A DNA stretch of 64,000 nucleotides from NCBI RefSeq assembly GCF_015352955.1, contig NZ_JACYOX010000011.1, positions 62,001 through 126,000 of the forward strand, given 5' to 3'. This stretch comes from Noviherbaspirillum soli. Lineage in GTDB: Bacteria; Pseudomonadota; Gammaproteobacteria; Burkholderiales; Burkholderiaceae_D. Every line of letters begins with the position of its first letter. Position 1 is the stretch's first letter. Shown here piece by piece: positions 6,526 to 17,070 of the stretch. The notes beneath the pieces were generated by a model, which was not told where the DNA came from, ran no database searches, and was given only the letters and a program-made list of their open reading frames with translations. The position numbers were made by a program, and so were the translations under genes.

Positions 6526-9228
6526 CTATGTGACCCGCTCTGCCTCAGGGAAAAGGTAACGCTTTTCCAACAGCCGCCTTACCTGAGCGGCTGGTACCGG
6601 CCGGGATATGTAATAGCCCTGTACCTCGTCGCAGGACAGGGCCTGAAGTGCCGCCAGCTGCTCGGCCGTTTCCACACCCTCGGCCACAACACGCATGTCC
6701 AGCGCATGCGCCATCGAGACGATCGCCTCGAAAAGTGCGGCATCCGCGGGGCTGTTGAGCATCTGCGACGTGAAGGCGCGGTCGACCTTCAGCCCATCCA
6801 TGTCCAGTCGCTTTAACTGCGCCAGGCACGAGTAGCCGGTGCCGAAGTCGTCCACGTACAGTTTGATCCCCATCTTCTGGATGGCTTCCAGTTCTGCCAC
6901 CGCCTGTCCGTCTTCGGCGATCGTGGCGGACTCGGTAATTTCCACTTCAATCAGACTGGCATCCAGACCGTTGCCCGCCAAGGCGCTATCCAGAATGGCG
7001 TTCACGGTGCCGGCGTCGATCTGTTGTGCCGCGACATTGACTGAAACCGGTACGACATCCAATCCTTCTTCCTTCCACAGCGCCAGCTGCATGCAGGCCA
7101 TGCGGATCACTTCCTCGCCCAGCGCCACGATCAGCCCGGCTTTTTCGGCCATCGGAATGAACTCGACCGGCGGTATCAGGCCTCGTTCCGGGTGATTCCA
7201 GCGCACCAGGGCTTCCATGCTGGTGATCTCTCCGGTGTCGCCCCGAACCCTTGGCTGATAGTGCAGCACCAGTTCACCGCGCCCGATCCCGCGCTTCAAC
7301 TCGGCCTGTCGTGTCAGCTGCATGAACAGGTGGCGCTCCATGTTCGGCTCGAAGAGGCAATACATGCCTTTTCCATTGTCCTTGGCCGCATACATGGCCA
7401 TATCGGCTTGCCTCAACAACGTTTCGGGATCACTCCCGTGCTCCGGAAACAGACTGATTCCTACTGAGGCCTGCAGAACGTGTTTGCGCTCGCCATTGGC
7501 AAGCGCAAACGGCGACCGAAGGGCCTGTATCACCCGCTCGGCCACGGCCAGCACCTCTTCTCGGGTCTGGGCCGATTCGACAACGATGGTGAACTCATCA
7601 CCGCCAAGGCGGGCAATCCTGTCCTGCGGTCGAATGACGCCTTTCAGGCGCAGGGCGGCGGCTTTGAGCAACTCGTCGCCGGCGGCATGGCCGAGTGTGT
7701 CGTTAATGTTCTTGAAGTCGTCCAGATCCACGAACAGGACGGCCAGTATCATGTCTGTGGATCGGGCAGAGTCGACCGCGCCAGGCAGATGATTCATCAG
7801 CCAGTGCCGGTTGGGCAGCGAAGTCACCGGGTCGGCATTGGCCATCACAACCAGCGCCTCCTGATGGCTTTTGCTTTCGGTAATATCCCGTAATGTCACG
7901 GCCAGTCCCGCGCTGGAGCGAACAATGCGCAGGTAGAGCCATTGGGGTGCACGGGCACCCTCCTGCGATATCTGCACCTCGTCTTCCAGAAAGCCGGTTT
8001 TCAACGCTTTGTGCAGGTAGGCCATCATGCGCGGCTGTGCCGTTTTCGAAATGGCTTCGACCACCGTCCTGCCGACCAGCGCTTCCCGGGACAGACCCTT
8101 GTATATGGCGCCGCGCTCGTTGCAGTCCTCGATCAGGAAATCAGTGATCTCCCTGTTTTTTCCTTGAAGCGGCCTGAGCATGTAAAAGCCTTCTTTGGCA
8201 CTCTCGGTAGCAATGCGATAGGCCTCATTGACTTCGCGGTTATATTGGGCCTTCGACACCTTGCTTAACATGTGGCGGGTACCAACTATGGCAATGCCAA
8301 GCAATATCAGGGTACCGGCAGCGGCCAGTCCAAGTAATTCATGCCTCCTTGGTTCGTAGTTGGCCAGAAGGGATGCCTCTGCCACGCCCACGACTGCCAT
8401 GATTGGGTAGCTCGACGCGGTATTCCAGGCGACGATGCGACCCTTTTTGTCGCGATATTGGTCTGCCGACCGATACCGCACGCCGGCGGGGGCTTCAGGC
8501 GGCCGCTTTTCAAGAAGGTTCGGAACCTTGTACTGAATCCCCTTCTTCGTCTTGGAGACCAAAAAATCCCCATCTGCGCTGCGAAAAGAGACGAAATCTC
8601 CCTCGCCAAAATCGGCTTCATCAATAAACGCGGCAAGGAAAACGGGCTCGATGGCGACCACCATGACGCCGGCAAAAGCCCCATCTGGGGCGTTAAGTCT
8701 GCGCGAAAGGAGAATGACATCACGCTCAACCAGAATACTGTGCATTACCTTGGAAATAACCAAAGCTGTGCTGGGGCTGGCCGCATGGCTTTTGAAATAG
8801 TCCCGGGTAGCGATTCCCTTTGTCGATTTGATTTGCGGACTGGTTGTCGTGACCGGCCTGCCATCCGGACCGAACAGCGTGACGGAAATCTGCGCCGCTT
8901 TGGGTACCAGGCCAGCTTCTTTCTGTTTTTCCAAATTCAGCCGACCGTTATTCTCCTGCCACTGAAACTGCAGACTCTGCATGATGTAGTCAAGATGGCC
9001 GATCGTCCGCTCGATCAGTTCGGCCTGCATGCGGGCATTGGTTACCGCTGTCTGCTGGGCGAGTTCCCGCGACTGCTTCTTTTCCTGCTGCATGGTTGTC
9101 CATGCCCAGAGCCATATTCCGACAATGAGCAGGCCACAAGCCACTGGCCATACGACCATAGCCTTGGCATTTTCACGGTAAAACCTGAATGTATGGGAGG
9201 GGGGTAGACGCGCGGAAATTGTGGTCAT
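6526..9228 (-). CDS. Membrane sensor with PAS, GGDEF and EAL domains (c-di-GMP turnover)
   Basis: A bifunctional-type second-messenger protein that may make c-di-GMP (GGDEF) or hydrolyse it to pGpG (EAL). The order in 900 aa is: TM helix near residues 24-44, a periplasmic Cache-like sensor (about 50-290), a second TM (about 292-316), a PAS-like segment (about 330-450), GGDEF with intact RLGGDEFTIV (about 470-620), then EAL with MEALVRW and YVDDFGTGYS (about 640-885). Catalytic motifs of both domains look intact, so the net activity cannot be predicted. It lies downstream of two chemoreceptors and CheW on the same strand, which fits a motility/attachment signalling cluster. Confidence 0.93.
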   Translation of the reverse strand: MTTISARLPPSHTFRFYRENAKAMVVWPVACGLLIVGIWLWAWTTMQQEKKQSRELAQQTAVTNARMQAELIERTIGHLDYIMQSLQFQWQENNGRLNLEKQKEAGLVPKAAQISVTLFGPDGRPVTTTSPQIKSTKGIATRDYFKSHAASPSTALVISKVMHSILVERDVILLSRRLNAPDGAFAGVMVVAIEPVFLAAFIDEADFGEGDFVSFRSADGDFLVSKTKKGIQYKVPNLLEKRPPEAPAGVRYRSADQYRDKKGRIVAWNTASSYPIMAVVGVAEASLLANYEPRRHELLGLAAAGTLILLGIAIVGTRHMLSKVSKAQYNREVNEAYRIATESAKEGFYMLRPLQGKNREITDFLIEDCNERGAIYKGLSREALVGRTVVEAISKTAQPRMMAYLHKALKTGFLEDEVQISQEGARAPQWLYLRIVRSSAGLAVTLRDITESKSHQEALVVMANADPVTSLPNRHWLMNHLPGAVDSARSTDMILAVLFVDLDDFKNINDTLGHAAGDELLKAAALRLKGVIRPQDRIARLGGDEFTIVVESAQTREEVLAVAERVIQALRSPFALANGERKHVLQASVGISLFPEHGSDPETLLRQADMAMYAAKDNGKGMYCLFEPNMERHLFMQLTRQAELKRGIGRGELVLHYQPRVRGDTGEITSMEALVRWNHPERGLIPPVEFIPMAEKAGLIVALGEEVIRMACMQLALWKEEGLDVVPVSVNVAAQQIDAGTVNAILDSALAGNGLDASLIEVEITESATIAEDGQAVAELEAIQKMGIKLYVDDFGTGYSCLAQLKRLDMDGLKVDRAFTSQMLNSPADAALFEAIVSMAHALDMRVVAEGVETAEQLAALQALSCDEVQGYYISRPVPAAQVRRLLEKRYLFPEAERVT

Positions 9229-9488
9229 AGGGCTTGGCTAGCAAGGATGCATGCGGGAATTTGCTAGGAACAACAGGTTTAGCAATCGGGCCCTATAGGC
9301 ATGATATGCCAGAGAAAGTATAGAACGGAAATTATCTCAATCTTACTTTAGTTGCAAAAATGAAAGAAATACCTTGATCGACCACGTTTGCCGTGGCGCG
9401 AAAACAATAGTAAAAAGCAACGCTTTGCTAAGGGCAGTTTAGGGCAACAGCAACCTGCCGGGCCGCTTCGACCCGGCTTTCATACCGA

Positions 9489-11237
9489 TTAGAACTGTTC
9501 CCAGTCGCCGGCTGCGGACGTCTGCGTATCCAGCGCACGAGTCTGGCGTGGCTGTGCCGCCGTGGACCGGCCCGAGGTTGGCAATGCCGGACGCATCGGC
9601 TTTAATTCTGGCGCAGTGACTCGCTTAAGAGATGCCATTTTCTGGGGCGCAGGCGCGATTGGCTGACTCTGCACCGTGCCATCGAGCTGGAACACGCTGA
9701 CCGACTGCGCAAGCGATCCAGCTTGTTCCTGCAGCGAATCGGCAGCGGCTGCAGCTTCTTCCACCAGCGCCGCATTCTGCTGGGTCACTTGGTCCATCTG
9801 TGCAATGGCTTGATTGACCTGCTCGATACCTGCGCTTTGCTCCTGGCTGGCCGACGTGATCTCGCCCATGATATCGGTCATACGCTTGACGCTGGTGACG
9901 ACTTCCTCCATCGTCGTGCCTGCTTCGCCGACCAGTTTCGTGCCAGCCTCGACCTTTTCAACCGAGTCATCGATCAGACCCTTGATTTCTTTGGCCGCGG
10001 CGGCGCTGCGCTGCGCCAGACTGCGTACTTCGGTCGCAACCACGGCAAAGCCCCTGCCCTGTTCACCGGCCCGCGCAGCTTCGACTGCCGCATTCAATGC
10101 AAGGATATTCGTCTGGAAGGCAATGCCGTCGATCACCCCGATGATATCGACGATCTTTTTGGCTGATGCATTGATCGAATCCATCGTGCTGACCACTTCG
10201 GAGACCACGGCACCGCCCTTGATGGCCACATCGGATGCGGACAGCGCGAGCTGGTTTGCTTGCCGCGCATTGTCGGCGTTCTGCCTGACCGTGGAGGTCA
10301 GTTCTTCCATGGAAGCCGCAGTTTCTTCCAGCGAGCTGGCCTGCTCTTCCGTACGTGAAGACAAATCGAGATTGCCCGCTGCAATCTGCCGTGATGCCGT
10401 GGCGATGGTATCGGTGCCCCCGCGCACTTCGCCCACGATCGTCACCAGGCTTGCATTCATTTCTTTCAACGCTTGCAGCAACTGCCCGGTTTCGTCAGTG
10501 CTGGTAACAGAGATATGGCTGGTCAGGTCGCCGGCCGCCACTGTCTTTGCAACGCGCACTGCCTCATTGATCGGCTGGGTAATGCTTCTTGTAATCAGCC
10601 ACGCGATTAGTGCCCCCAAGGCAACCGCAACCACGCTAATGGCAATCATCAGGTTGCGGGCGCCTTCGTAAGTCCTGTCTGCTTCTGCCGCCGCATCATC
10701 GTTGAGCTTATTCTCGAAATCGATCAGTTCCGCCAGTTGCGCCAGCAGCTTGCGTTGTACCGGACGTACATCGCTAATCAACACAGCGGTTGCTTCCTCA
10801 CTTTTATTGGCCAATCCCAGTTCCACGACCTTGCTCATCGATGGCTTTAGCGCCCGGTCGATTTCATGAACCTTGGCCAGCATGGATTTTTCCTGCTCGG
10901 TCGTGCCGGAAAGCGTGCTGAACATCTTGTCGAGCTTCGCATACGCCTCAACAAACTTCTGCTCCTCCTTTGCAATCCGCTCAACTTCTGGACGCATTTC
11001 CTCGTCTTTGGTCAGAAGAGCGACATTTCGGATGGCTATCCCACGCTCATAAATAGTGGCGCGCATAACCAATGCTAGCTTTGATTCGACGTTGTTGACG
11101 TCGGTAATTTCTCTGAGATTTCCCTGGATCTTCCCCATGCGCTGGAGGCCAAGGACTGCGACGAACGTAAGAAACACCAAGAGGGTTGCAAAGCCAAGGC
11201 CCAAGCGAAGGCCGATACGCAGATTCGATATTTTCAC
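9489..11237 (-). CDS. Methyl-accepting chemotaxis protein with C-terminal tether pentapeptide
   Basis: A Tar-type transmembrane chemoreceptor. The GTG at 11237 gives the usual start [15 protein letters not shown]; an earlier GTG at 11288, overlapping the cheW stop by GTGA, would add 17 residues. Features are TM1 (about 10-32), a periplasmic four-helix-bundle type sensor, TM2 (about 187-210), HAMP, and a methyl-accepting coiled coil whose hairpin tip [20 protein letters not shown] is intact. The last five residues, DWEQF, resemble the NWETF-type tether that recruits CheR/CheB. It is transcribed after cheW. Confidence 0.93.
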   Translation of the reverse strand: MKISNLRIGLRLGLGFATLLVFLTFVAVLGLQRMGKIQGNLREITDVNNVESKLALVMRATIYERGIAIRNVALLTKDEEMRPEVERIAKEEQKFVEAYAKLDKMFSTLSGTTEQEKSMLAKVHEIDRALKPSMSKVVELGLANKSEEATAVLISDVRPVQRKLLAQLAELIDFENKLNDDAAAEADRTYEGARNLMIAISVVAVALGALIAWLITRSITQPINEAVRVAKTVAAGDLTSHISVTSTDETGQLLQALKEMNASLVTIVGEVRGGTDTIATASRQIAAGNLDLSSRTEEQASSLEETAASMEELTSTVRQNADNARQANQLALSASDVAIKGGAVVSEVVSTMDSINASAKKIVDIIGVIDGIAFQTNILALNAAVEAARAGEQGRGFAVVATEVRSLAQRSAAAAKEIKGLIDDSVEKVEAGTKLVGEAGTTMEEVVTSVKRMTDIMGEITSASQEQSAGIEQVNQAIAQMDQVTQQNAALVEEAAAAADSLQEQAGSLAQSVSVFQLDGTVQSQPIAPAPQKMASLKRVTAPELKPMRPALPTSGRSTAAQPRQTRALDTQTSAAGDWEQF

Positions 11238-11284
11238 AATTTTTCCAGTGGAAGCGAAAGCACAGATAAGTGGATGTAAGCTGC

Positions 11285-11761
11285 TCACGCAGCCATTTTG
11301 TCGAAAAGGCCCATCTCGCTCGAAGACAGCAACTGGTCGATATCGAGCAGAATCAGCATGCGATCATCGACAGTACCGATACCCATCAGGTAGTCGGTGT
11401 CAACAGCAGACCCCATCTCCGGAGCCGGGCGTACTTGATCTTCTTGCAGGGTTACCACGTCCGATACGCCGTCGACCACCATGCCTATGACGCGGTTGCG
11501 AATGTTGAGAATCACGACAACGGTAAAATCATCGTATGCTGGCACACCGGTATTGAAACGAATACGCATGTCGATGATCGGAACGATGACGCCACGCAGG
11601 TTGACCACGCCTTTGACAAAGTCAGGCGCATTGGCGATGCGGGTCACGTTTTCGTAGGTACGCAGCTCCTGGACCTTCAGGATGCTGATGCCATATTCTT
11701 CGGTGCCAAGTCTGAAGTTCAATACTTCACAGGGATAAGTCAGGGGCGATACGGAATACAT
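11285..11761 (-). CDS. cheW: CheW chemotaxis coupling protein
   Basis: The scaffold that links chemoreceptors to CheA. From ATG 11761 (AAGGAAAT upstream) it is 158 aa, the family length, with the CheW fold: [20 protein letters not shown], the core [23 protein letters not shown], and [13 protein letters not shown]. The 25 extra codons of the longer frame are basic and lack an SD. It sits between an IS-disrupted receptor upstream and an intact receptor downstream. No cheA is in the window, so it probably feeds a kinase encoded elsewhere. Confidence 0.93.
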   Translation of the reverse strand: MYSVSPLTYPCEVLNFRLGTEEYGISILKVQELRTYENVTRIANAPDFVKGVVNLRGVIVPIIDMRIRFNTGVPAYDDFTVVVILNIRNRVIGMVVDGVSDVVTLQEDQVRPAPEMGSAVDTDYLMGIGTVDDRMLILLDIDQLLSSSEMGLFDKMAA

Positions 11762-12307
11762 TTGCAGATTTCCTTGATGACGGTGCAATGAGGGTGCCTT
11801 GCGGCGCGCAATACGGGACAAAGTAGGGCTTCGCAAGGTTTACGGCATTTCCAAGTGGAAATGTAGGTATGGCAGCTCAATGGCCGGTTAGGAACTCAAC
11901 CGACCTGCTGTGCCAACCGACTAAAACTCTTCCCAACTTCCAGCGTCGCGAGTGGTCGATTCCTGATTCCTGGCGCGCGTGTGCGACAAGGTCCGTCTGG
12001 CTACTGCGGCTGGCTTTCGATCGACGATCAGCGAAGGCGCGGGGGCACAGACTGGCTTGCTTACCGGGGCAGAAAGGGAAGTTAGCCCTTCCCCTCCAAG
12101 CCGGAAGATGCTGACTGCCTGGGTCAACGATCCCGTATCGTCCCGCAGCGAGGCTGCTGCCGCTGCCGCCTGCTCCACCAGTGCCGCGTTCTGCTGGGTG
12201 ACCTGGTCCATCTGGCCGATTGCCTGATTCACCTGCTCGATGCCGGCGCTCTGCGTAAGCGCCCAGTCATCTCGTCTTGACGAAACCTCTTGGGGTAGAT
12301 GGACGAA

Positions 12308-13819
12308 TTAGGCAGGCGTCCATCGATGCGGGAGCAAGTCGCTGATACGGCTGGCCGGTAGCGTCGGCAAGCGCTCCAGGACGTCCTTCATGTAGGCGTG
12401 CACGTCGTGGCCATTCAGTCGCGCCGAGTGCAACAGAGTCATCACCGCGGCAGCACGCTGCCCCGCCCGCAGGCTACCGGCAAATAGCCAATTCTTTTTG
12501 CCAAGCGCAATTGGCCTGATCTGGTTCTCTACCCAGTTGTTATCGATCGGTACCGCACCATCGTCCAGATAGTGCGTCAATGGACCCCAGCGGCCCAGGC
12601 TGTAATCGATCGCTTTGGCTGTCGCACTGCCGTCCGGTACGCGCTGCCGTTGTGCCAGCAGCCAGGCATGCAAGGTATCGGCCGCTGGCTTGCCGAGTTG
12701 CTGCCTGGTCGCTCGCCTGGCGTCAATGTCGAACTCCTGTACTTGGCGTTCAACGTCGTACAGCACCCCGAACAGCTTCAGTGCTTCTTCGGCGATCTGG
12801 CTCTGGTGATTGGCATACAGCTCGTGGAACTTGCGGCGGGCATGCGCCATGCAGCCAGCTTCCATCATGCCTTGCCGGAACAGCGCTTTGTACGCCACAT
12901 AGTCATCACAGACCAGCGTGCCGCGCCAGTCGCCAAGGAAGTCGCCGGCATGGCGGCCAGCGCGCGATTCGGCGAAGTCGAATACGACTGCCTTCATGGT
13001 GCTCATGCTGGTGCTGCAGTAACTCCACAGGTAGGCCCGATGCGTCTTGCCATTGCCCGGCTTGAGCATCGCCACTGGCGTCTCGTCGGCATGCAGGACG
13101 GGCTGCGCCAGCAGTTCCTGACGCAGTGCATCTACCAGCGGCTGTAGCTGTACACCGCAGACGCCGACCCACTGAGCCAAGGTCGAGTCCGGGATGGCCA
13201 GTCCGGCGCGCCCAAAGATGCCGCTTTGCCGGTATAAGGGCAGATGATCCTGATATTTGGCCACCAGTACATGAGCTAGCAGGCCCGCCGTCGGGATGCC
13301 CTTGTCGATGATCTGCGGCGGCACCGGCGCCTGCACCAGCGTTTCGCATTGCCGGCAGACCCATTTACCACGGATGTGACGCTCCACCGTAAAGACGCCG
13401 GGCTGGTAGTCGAGCTTCTCCGCCACGTCCTCGCCGATGCGCTGCAGCTGGCAGCCGCAACCGCAGGTGGTGGAATCCGGATCGTGGCGTATTTCCTTGC
13501 GCGGCAGCGCGGCCGGCAACGGTGCGCGCTTGGGCTGCCGCTTCCTGTCCTCATCATTGGCCGGCTTGGTCGGCGCGAGTTGTTCGATCTCGGCGGTCAG
13601 GGCTTCGATGTCGGTATCGAGGGTCTCAAACAGCATGCGCTGCTGCTCGCCGCTATAGGCTTCGCTGGAAGCGGCAAACTTGAGCCGCTTGAGGATGGCC
13701 ATCTCGTGCGTGAGCTTGTCGATCAGCGCCTGCTTGCCACGCATCTCCTCCATCAGCCGGCTGGCGAGCTGGCGCAGTTGGTCGGCGTCGAGGGTGGACA
13801 GGTCGGGTGCAGAAGTCAT
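12308..13819 (-). CDS. tnpC: IS66 transposase TnpC (copy 1)
   Basis: The DDE transposase of the element, 503 aa. An N-terminal coiled coil with leucine pattern (QLRQLASRLMEEMRGKQALIDKL) precedes a zinc-binding domain (CGCGCQLQ...WVCRQCE, about 120-165) and the RNase H-like core. Candidate catalytic acids lie in HADETPVAM, LVCDDYVAYKAL and NNWVENQIRP, the last being the IS66 signature. A C-terminal helix ends the protein. It is full length for the family and shows no frameshift. Confidence 0.95.
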   Translation of the reverse strand: MTSAPDLSTLDADQLRQLASRLMEEMRGKQALIDKLTHEMAILKRLKFAASSEAYSGEQQRMLFETLDTDIEALTAEIEQLAPTKPANDEDRKRQPKRAPLPAALPRKEIRHDPDSTTCGCGCQLQRIGEDVAEKLDYQPGVFTVERHIRGKWVCRQCETLVQAPVPPQIIDKGIPTAGLLAHVLVAKYQDHLPLYRQSGIFGRAGLAIPDSTLAQWVGVCGVQLQPLVDALRQELLAQPVLHADETPVAMLKPGNGKTHRAYLWSYCSTSMSTMKAVVFDFAESRAGRHAGDFLGDWRGTLVCDDYVAYKALFRQGMMEAGCMAHARRKFHELYANHQSQIAEEALKLFGVLYDVERQVQEFDIDARRATRQQLGKPAADTLHAWLLAQRQRVPDGSATAKAIDYSLGRWGPLTHYLDDGAVPIDNNWVENQIRPIALGKKNWLFAGSLRAGQRAAAVMTLLHSARLNGHDVHAYMKDVLERLPTLPASRISDLLPHRWTPA

Positions 13820-13878
13820 GGGCGGCAGTGTGCCAGAACAACTGCCGTATCGGAACAGAAACAGTATACGTACGGGCG

Positions 13879-14214
13879 TTAGACCACTGCAATGGCGTGG
13901 TCAGTGGCCAGCGTCTTCCATGGCAGGCCGGTAACCAGTGCCTGCAACTGCTCGGCGTTGAGCGCTACGGTGGCAATTGGCGCCCCCTCGGTCCAGACGA
14001 AGCGGCCGCGATTGAGCCGGCGGGCGGCCAGCCAGATCCCCAAGCCGTCATACACCAGGACCTTTATGCGCGTGCCGCTCTTGTTCGCAAACAGATAGGC
14101 ATGGTGTGGGCGGGCGGCGCCGAACACCTTCACGACGCGTGCCAGGGCAGTGTCCGTGCCGGCCCGCATATCCAGCGGTTCGCCGGCCAGCCAGATGGCA
14201 TCAATGCGAATCAC
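13879..14214 (-). CDS. tnpB: IS66 accessory protein TnpB (copy 1)
   Basis: The 111-aa IS66 Orf2 protein contains VKVFGAARPHHAYLFANKSGTRIKVLVYDGLGIWLAARRLNRG, the family core. The start is taken as GTG 14214, which overlaps the tnpA stop by GTGA; the longer frame from 14244 lies inside tnpA. It is required with TnpA and TnpC for IS66 transposition (family knowledge). Confidence 0.93.
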   Translation of the reverse strand: MIRIDAIWLAGEPLDMRAGTDTALARVVKVFGAARPHHAYLFANKSGTRIKVLVYDGLGIWLAARRLNRGRFVWTEGAPIATVALNAEQLQALVTGLPWKTLATDHAIAVV

Positions 14215-14567
14215 CGCAGTACCTCGCGCAGCCATGCTGCGCACTCGGCCGCAGATGCCATCGGCCAGCTGACCGTGGCGATCACTGGACCGCGGCGCAA
14301 TTCAATGCGTAGTTCCGTAACCTCAGAGGTCAAGGCGGCAGCCTGCAAGGGCACGGGAACGAAGGAGACATGGGGCGCCGTCACAGCGGTGTCCTGGCGT
14401 TCGGACGCCCGGGCACGCCACTTATGCACCAGGTTGGCATTGACGCCATGTGCCATGGCGACAGCGGCAATCGATGCGCCCGGCCGTTCGCATTCTGCGA
14501 GAATCTGCGCCTTCAGGCTTGCGCCATGGCGGCGCCGACGTACTGTCGTCGAGATTGGTTCTGTCAT
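14211..14567 (-). CDS. tnpA: IS66 accessory protein TnpA (copy 1)
   Basis: The 118-aa IS66 Orf1 protein has a helix-turn-helix of the transposase_8/IS3-OrfA type: [20 protein letters not shown], then [20 protein letters not shown]. It is the first gene of the tnpABC operon, close to the right end of the element, and couples to tnpB through a 4-bp overlap. Confidence 0.92.
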   Translation of the reverse strand: MTEPISTTVRRRRHGASLKAQILAECERPGASIAAVAMAHGVNANLVHKWRARASERQDTAVTAPHVSFVPVPLQAAALTSEVTELRIELRRGPVIATVSWPMASAAECAAWLREVLR

Positions 14568-16162
14568 GAGGTGTCCACTTAAGAAGATAGGTGGACACGA
14601 TCATCCCTAATATGCCGCGCCTGTCACAAGGTGAGTTCGCTAGGCGCTTACCGCTCTGCTCCTGCGATGCCACCAGGATTTCTCCCATGATGGCGGTCAC
14701 CCGCTTGACGCTGTCGACGATTTCTTCCATCGTCGCACCCGCTTCTGTCACCAGCTTGCTGCCTGTGCCGATCTGCTCGACCGAATCACTGATCAGGGAC
14801 TTGATTTCCTTGGCCGCGGCGGCCGACTTCTGCGCCAGGCTGCGCACTTCGGTTGCCACCACAGCGAAGCCCCGGCCCTGTTCCCCGGCTCGTGCCGCCT
14901 CGACGGCGGCGTTGAGCGCGAGGATATTGGTCTGGAACGCGATTCCATCGATCACGCCAATGATGTCGGCAATCTTTTGCGCCGACTGGTTGATCGAGCC
15001 CATGGTGCCCACCACCTGGTTCATGACCGAACCGCCCCTGATGGCGACCTCCGAAGCGGCAATTGCCACGGCATTCCCATCGCGGGCATTGTCCGCATTC
15101 TGCTTGACCGTCGCGGTCAATTCTTCCATCGACGAGGCGGTCTCTTCCAGCGAGGACGCCTGCTGCTCGGTACGGGAGGACAGGTCCATGTTGCCGGATG
15201 CGATTTCGCCAGAGGCGGTCGTGATAGCCTCAGTACCGTTACGCACTTGCGCCACAATGGCTGCAAGACTGTCGCGCATTTCCTTCATCGCCGCCATGAC
15301 GCTGGATTTGTCATCGCCGCTGGTAGCAATGCTGACCGTCAGATCGCCCTGCGCCACGCGGCGCGCAATGCCGGCCACCTCACCTGGTTCGCCACCCAGT
15401 TGCCTGAGCAGCCCACGTGTAATCAGGACACCGACGATCACGGCGACCAGCAGCGCCAGCGCCGCGACCGTCATGATGATGTTCACCGACTCGCTGACGG
15501 CCGCTTCTGCGGCGCGGCTTTGGTTATCGACGTTGCGCTGGACCGACTTGAGAACGACATCGATGTCGGCGACGATCTGGCGACGCAGCGGCGAACATTC
15601 CTTGACCAGAAACTCGCCATATTCCTGCATCTTGCCCGCACTGCGGTACTGGCGTGGACGCTTCAATTCCTCCGCCATCGCCAGCAAGCCCTTCTTTGCC
15701 TTTTCGAAGTCGGCATCCCCTTTGAACGCTGGTGCCATTGCGCCAAGCGCGTCGAGATAAATCGCCTTTTGCTGGTCAAGGATGTCAAGTTCCTTGTTCG
15801 CGTCCGTATCGCTGGTAAAGATGAAGGCATTTCGAGCAGCCATGCCAGTCTGATCTAAGGCTTCCCGCGCACTGTAGAGCTGCTCCAGCTTCTCAGCGCG
15901 GATTTTGTTTTGTGATTCAACCACCGCTTCAACGCCGTACATGCGCGAGAGCGCAAAGGCGGCGAGGACGACAATGAGCAGTGCCATCGCGCCAAATCCA
16001 AGCGCGAGCTTGGTACTGATTTTCAGACTTGAGAGTCTTTGCATTTTTTGAATGAAAAGGTTGGCAGTGCTCTTCCAAGAAGAGGACCATGAATATTGAT
16101 GGACCAAATAAATTTCCAGTTAGTAATACTTACGACGCAATCGTTACCTACTTGAGCTATTA

Positions 16163-17065
16163 TTGGAGCAGTTAGTCCAAAGAATGTACCAATTCATCCA
16201 AATGAACGATGAGCTTCTAATTTCACTTCTGTCCCGCTTCAACTTCGCAGCGGAGACCTTTTTCTCGGGCGGCTTTTGCGGTGCAAATGAGTTCAGCGAG
16301 AACCAGAAAGTCAGCCACCTGCATTTCGTGCGGCGCGGCCCCGTCACCATGGAACATGACGACGGCTCGACGATCGTGGCCGCGGACCCGACGATCATTT
16401 TTTATCCACGGCCCTACAATCACCGCCTGATCGTGGCACCCGGCACCGAAGCCGAACTTGTCTGCGCTAATGTCCAGTTCAAGGAAGCTGAACGCAATCC
16501 GTTTGCCCAGTCACTCCCGGATTACCTGGCTATCCCACTGGCAGAGATCGATGGCATTGCTGAGATCGTTGAGCTGTTGTTTGCCCGCGCAGCCACGCAG
16601 TCCTTTGGCAAGCGCTTCATGATGGACAAACTCAGTGACATCCTCGTCTTCGAGGTAATTCGGCATGCCATGGAAACCGAACAACTGAAAGCCGGGGTCC
16701 TGGCCGGCTTCGCAGATGCCGGCATTGCCAAGGTACTGACGTTGATTCACGAGAACCCGGCGGCGGAATGGCAGGTTGGTACTTTGGCGACCGAAGCATC
16801 AATGTCACGCAGCAAATTTGCAAAGAAGTTTCATGACCTAATCGGCATCAGCCCGGCTGCCTATATTGCCGACTGGCGGCTGGACCTTGCGGAAAATCTT
16901 CTGCGCCAGGGCCAGCCAGTCAAGTCAGTTGCCAGAGCGGTTGGCTATGGCACGCCGCAGTCCTTTGCCAGGGTGTTCATGGAACGGCGGGGCCAGACGC
17001 CAACACAGTGGGCCGCGCGTATGAAAAAACCCGACTCTCCAGAAATGGAAGAGTCGGGTCGGTAG
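16163..17065 (+). CDS. AraC-family transcriptional regulator
   Basis: The product is 300 aa. The N-terminal half is a cupin-like ligand domain (VSHLHFVRRGPVTM, IIFYPRPYNHRLIV), typical of AraC regulators of the AraC_binding_2/cupin_6 kind. The C-terminal half (about 195-285) carries two helix-turn-helix units, LATEASMSRSKFAKKFHDLIG and VKSVARAVGYGTPQSFARVF, with the GISPAAYIADWRL linker. The start is uncertain: ATG 16163 or ATG 16202 (MNDELLIS). It is divergent from the split chemoreceptor, whose promoter region it shares; regulating that receptor is possible but unproven. Its last codons form the terminator of the convergent gene. Confidence 0.9.
   Translation: MEQLVQRMYQFIQMNDELLISLLSRFNFAAETFFSGGFCGANEFSENQKVSHLHFVRRGPVTMEHDDGSTIVAADPTIIFYPRPYNHRLIVAPGTEAELVCANVQFKEAERNPFAQSLPDYLAIPLAEIDGIAEIVELLFARAATQSFGKRFMMDKLSDILVFEVIRHAMETEQLKAGVLAGFADAGIAKVLTLIHENPAAEWQVGTLATEASMSRSKFAKKFHDLIGISPAAYIADWRLDLAENLLRQGQPVKSVARAVGYGTPQSFARVFMERRGQTPTQWAARMKKPDSPEMEESGR
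17024..17060 (-). terminator. Intrinsic terminator embedded in the end of the AraC gene
   Basis: CCCGACTC/GAGTCGGG forms a stem followed, on the minus strand, by GGTTTTTTC. It serves the convergent gene at 17071-17952 and overlaps the last 14 or so codons of the AraC-family gene. Confidence 0.75.
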
Positions 17066-17070
17066 AAAGG

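Larger units (their letters stand above)
12255..14651 (-). mobile_element. IS66-family insertion sequence, copy 1 (2397 bp)
   Basis: The ends are imperfect inverted repeats beginning GTAAGCGCC and sharing AG, CTC and CTTG blocks. The element is flanked by an exact 8-bp target duplication CGCTCTGC (12247-12254 and 14652-14659); 8 bp is the usual IS66 size. It contains tnpA, tnpB and tnpC on the minus strand and inserted into a chemoreceptor gene. All three genes are open, so it may still move. Confidence 0.95.
11921..16044 (-). pseudogene. Methyl-accepting chemotaxis protein split by an IS66-family element
   Basis: The N-terminal part (start [18 protein letters not shown] at 16044) carries TM1, a four-helix-bundle sensor, TM2 near 190-212, HAMP and the signalling tip, then stops matching at VASQEQS (14660). 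The C-terminal part (12246 to 11921) resumes with [28 protein letters not shown] and ends in a tether-like SWEEF. Removing 12255-14651 and one copy of the 8-bp duplication CGCTCTGC restores one uninterrupted reading frame. The remaining N-terminal frame runs on into the IS until 14422, adding foreign residues. The truncated receptor keeps the CheA/CheW-contacting tip but loses the end of the helical bundle and its tether, so normal signalling is unlikely. Confidence 0.92.

Noticed and set aside
9454-9476. Hairpin after the intact chemoreceptor gene as terminator
   Set aside because: A GC stem (GCCGGGT/GCCCGGC) is present but no T-run follows on the minus strand.
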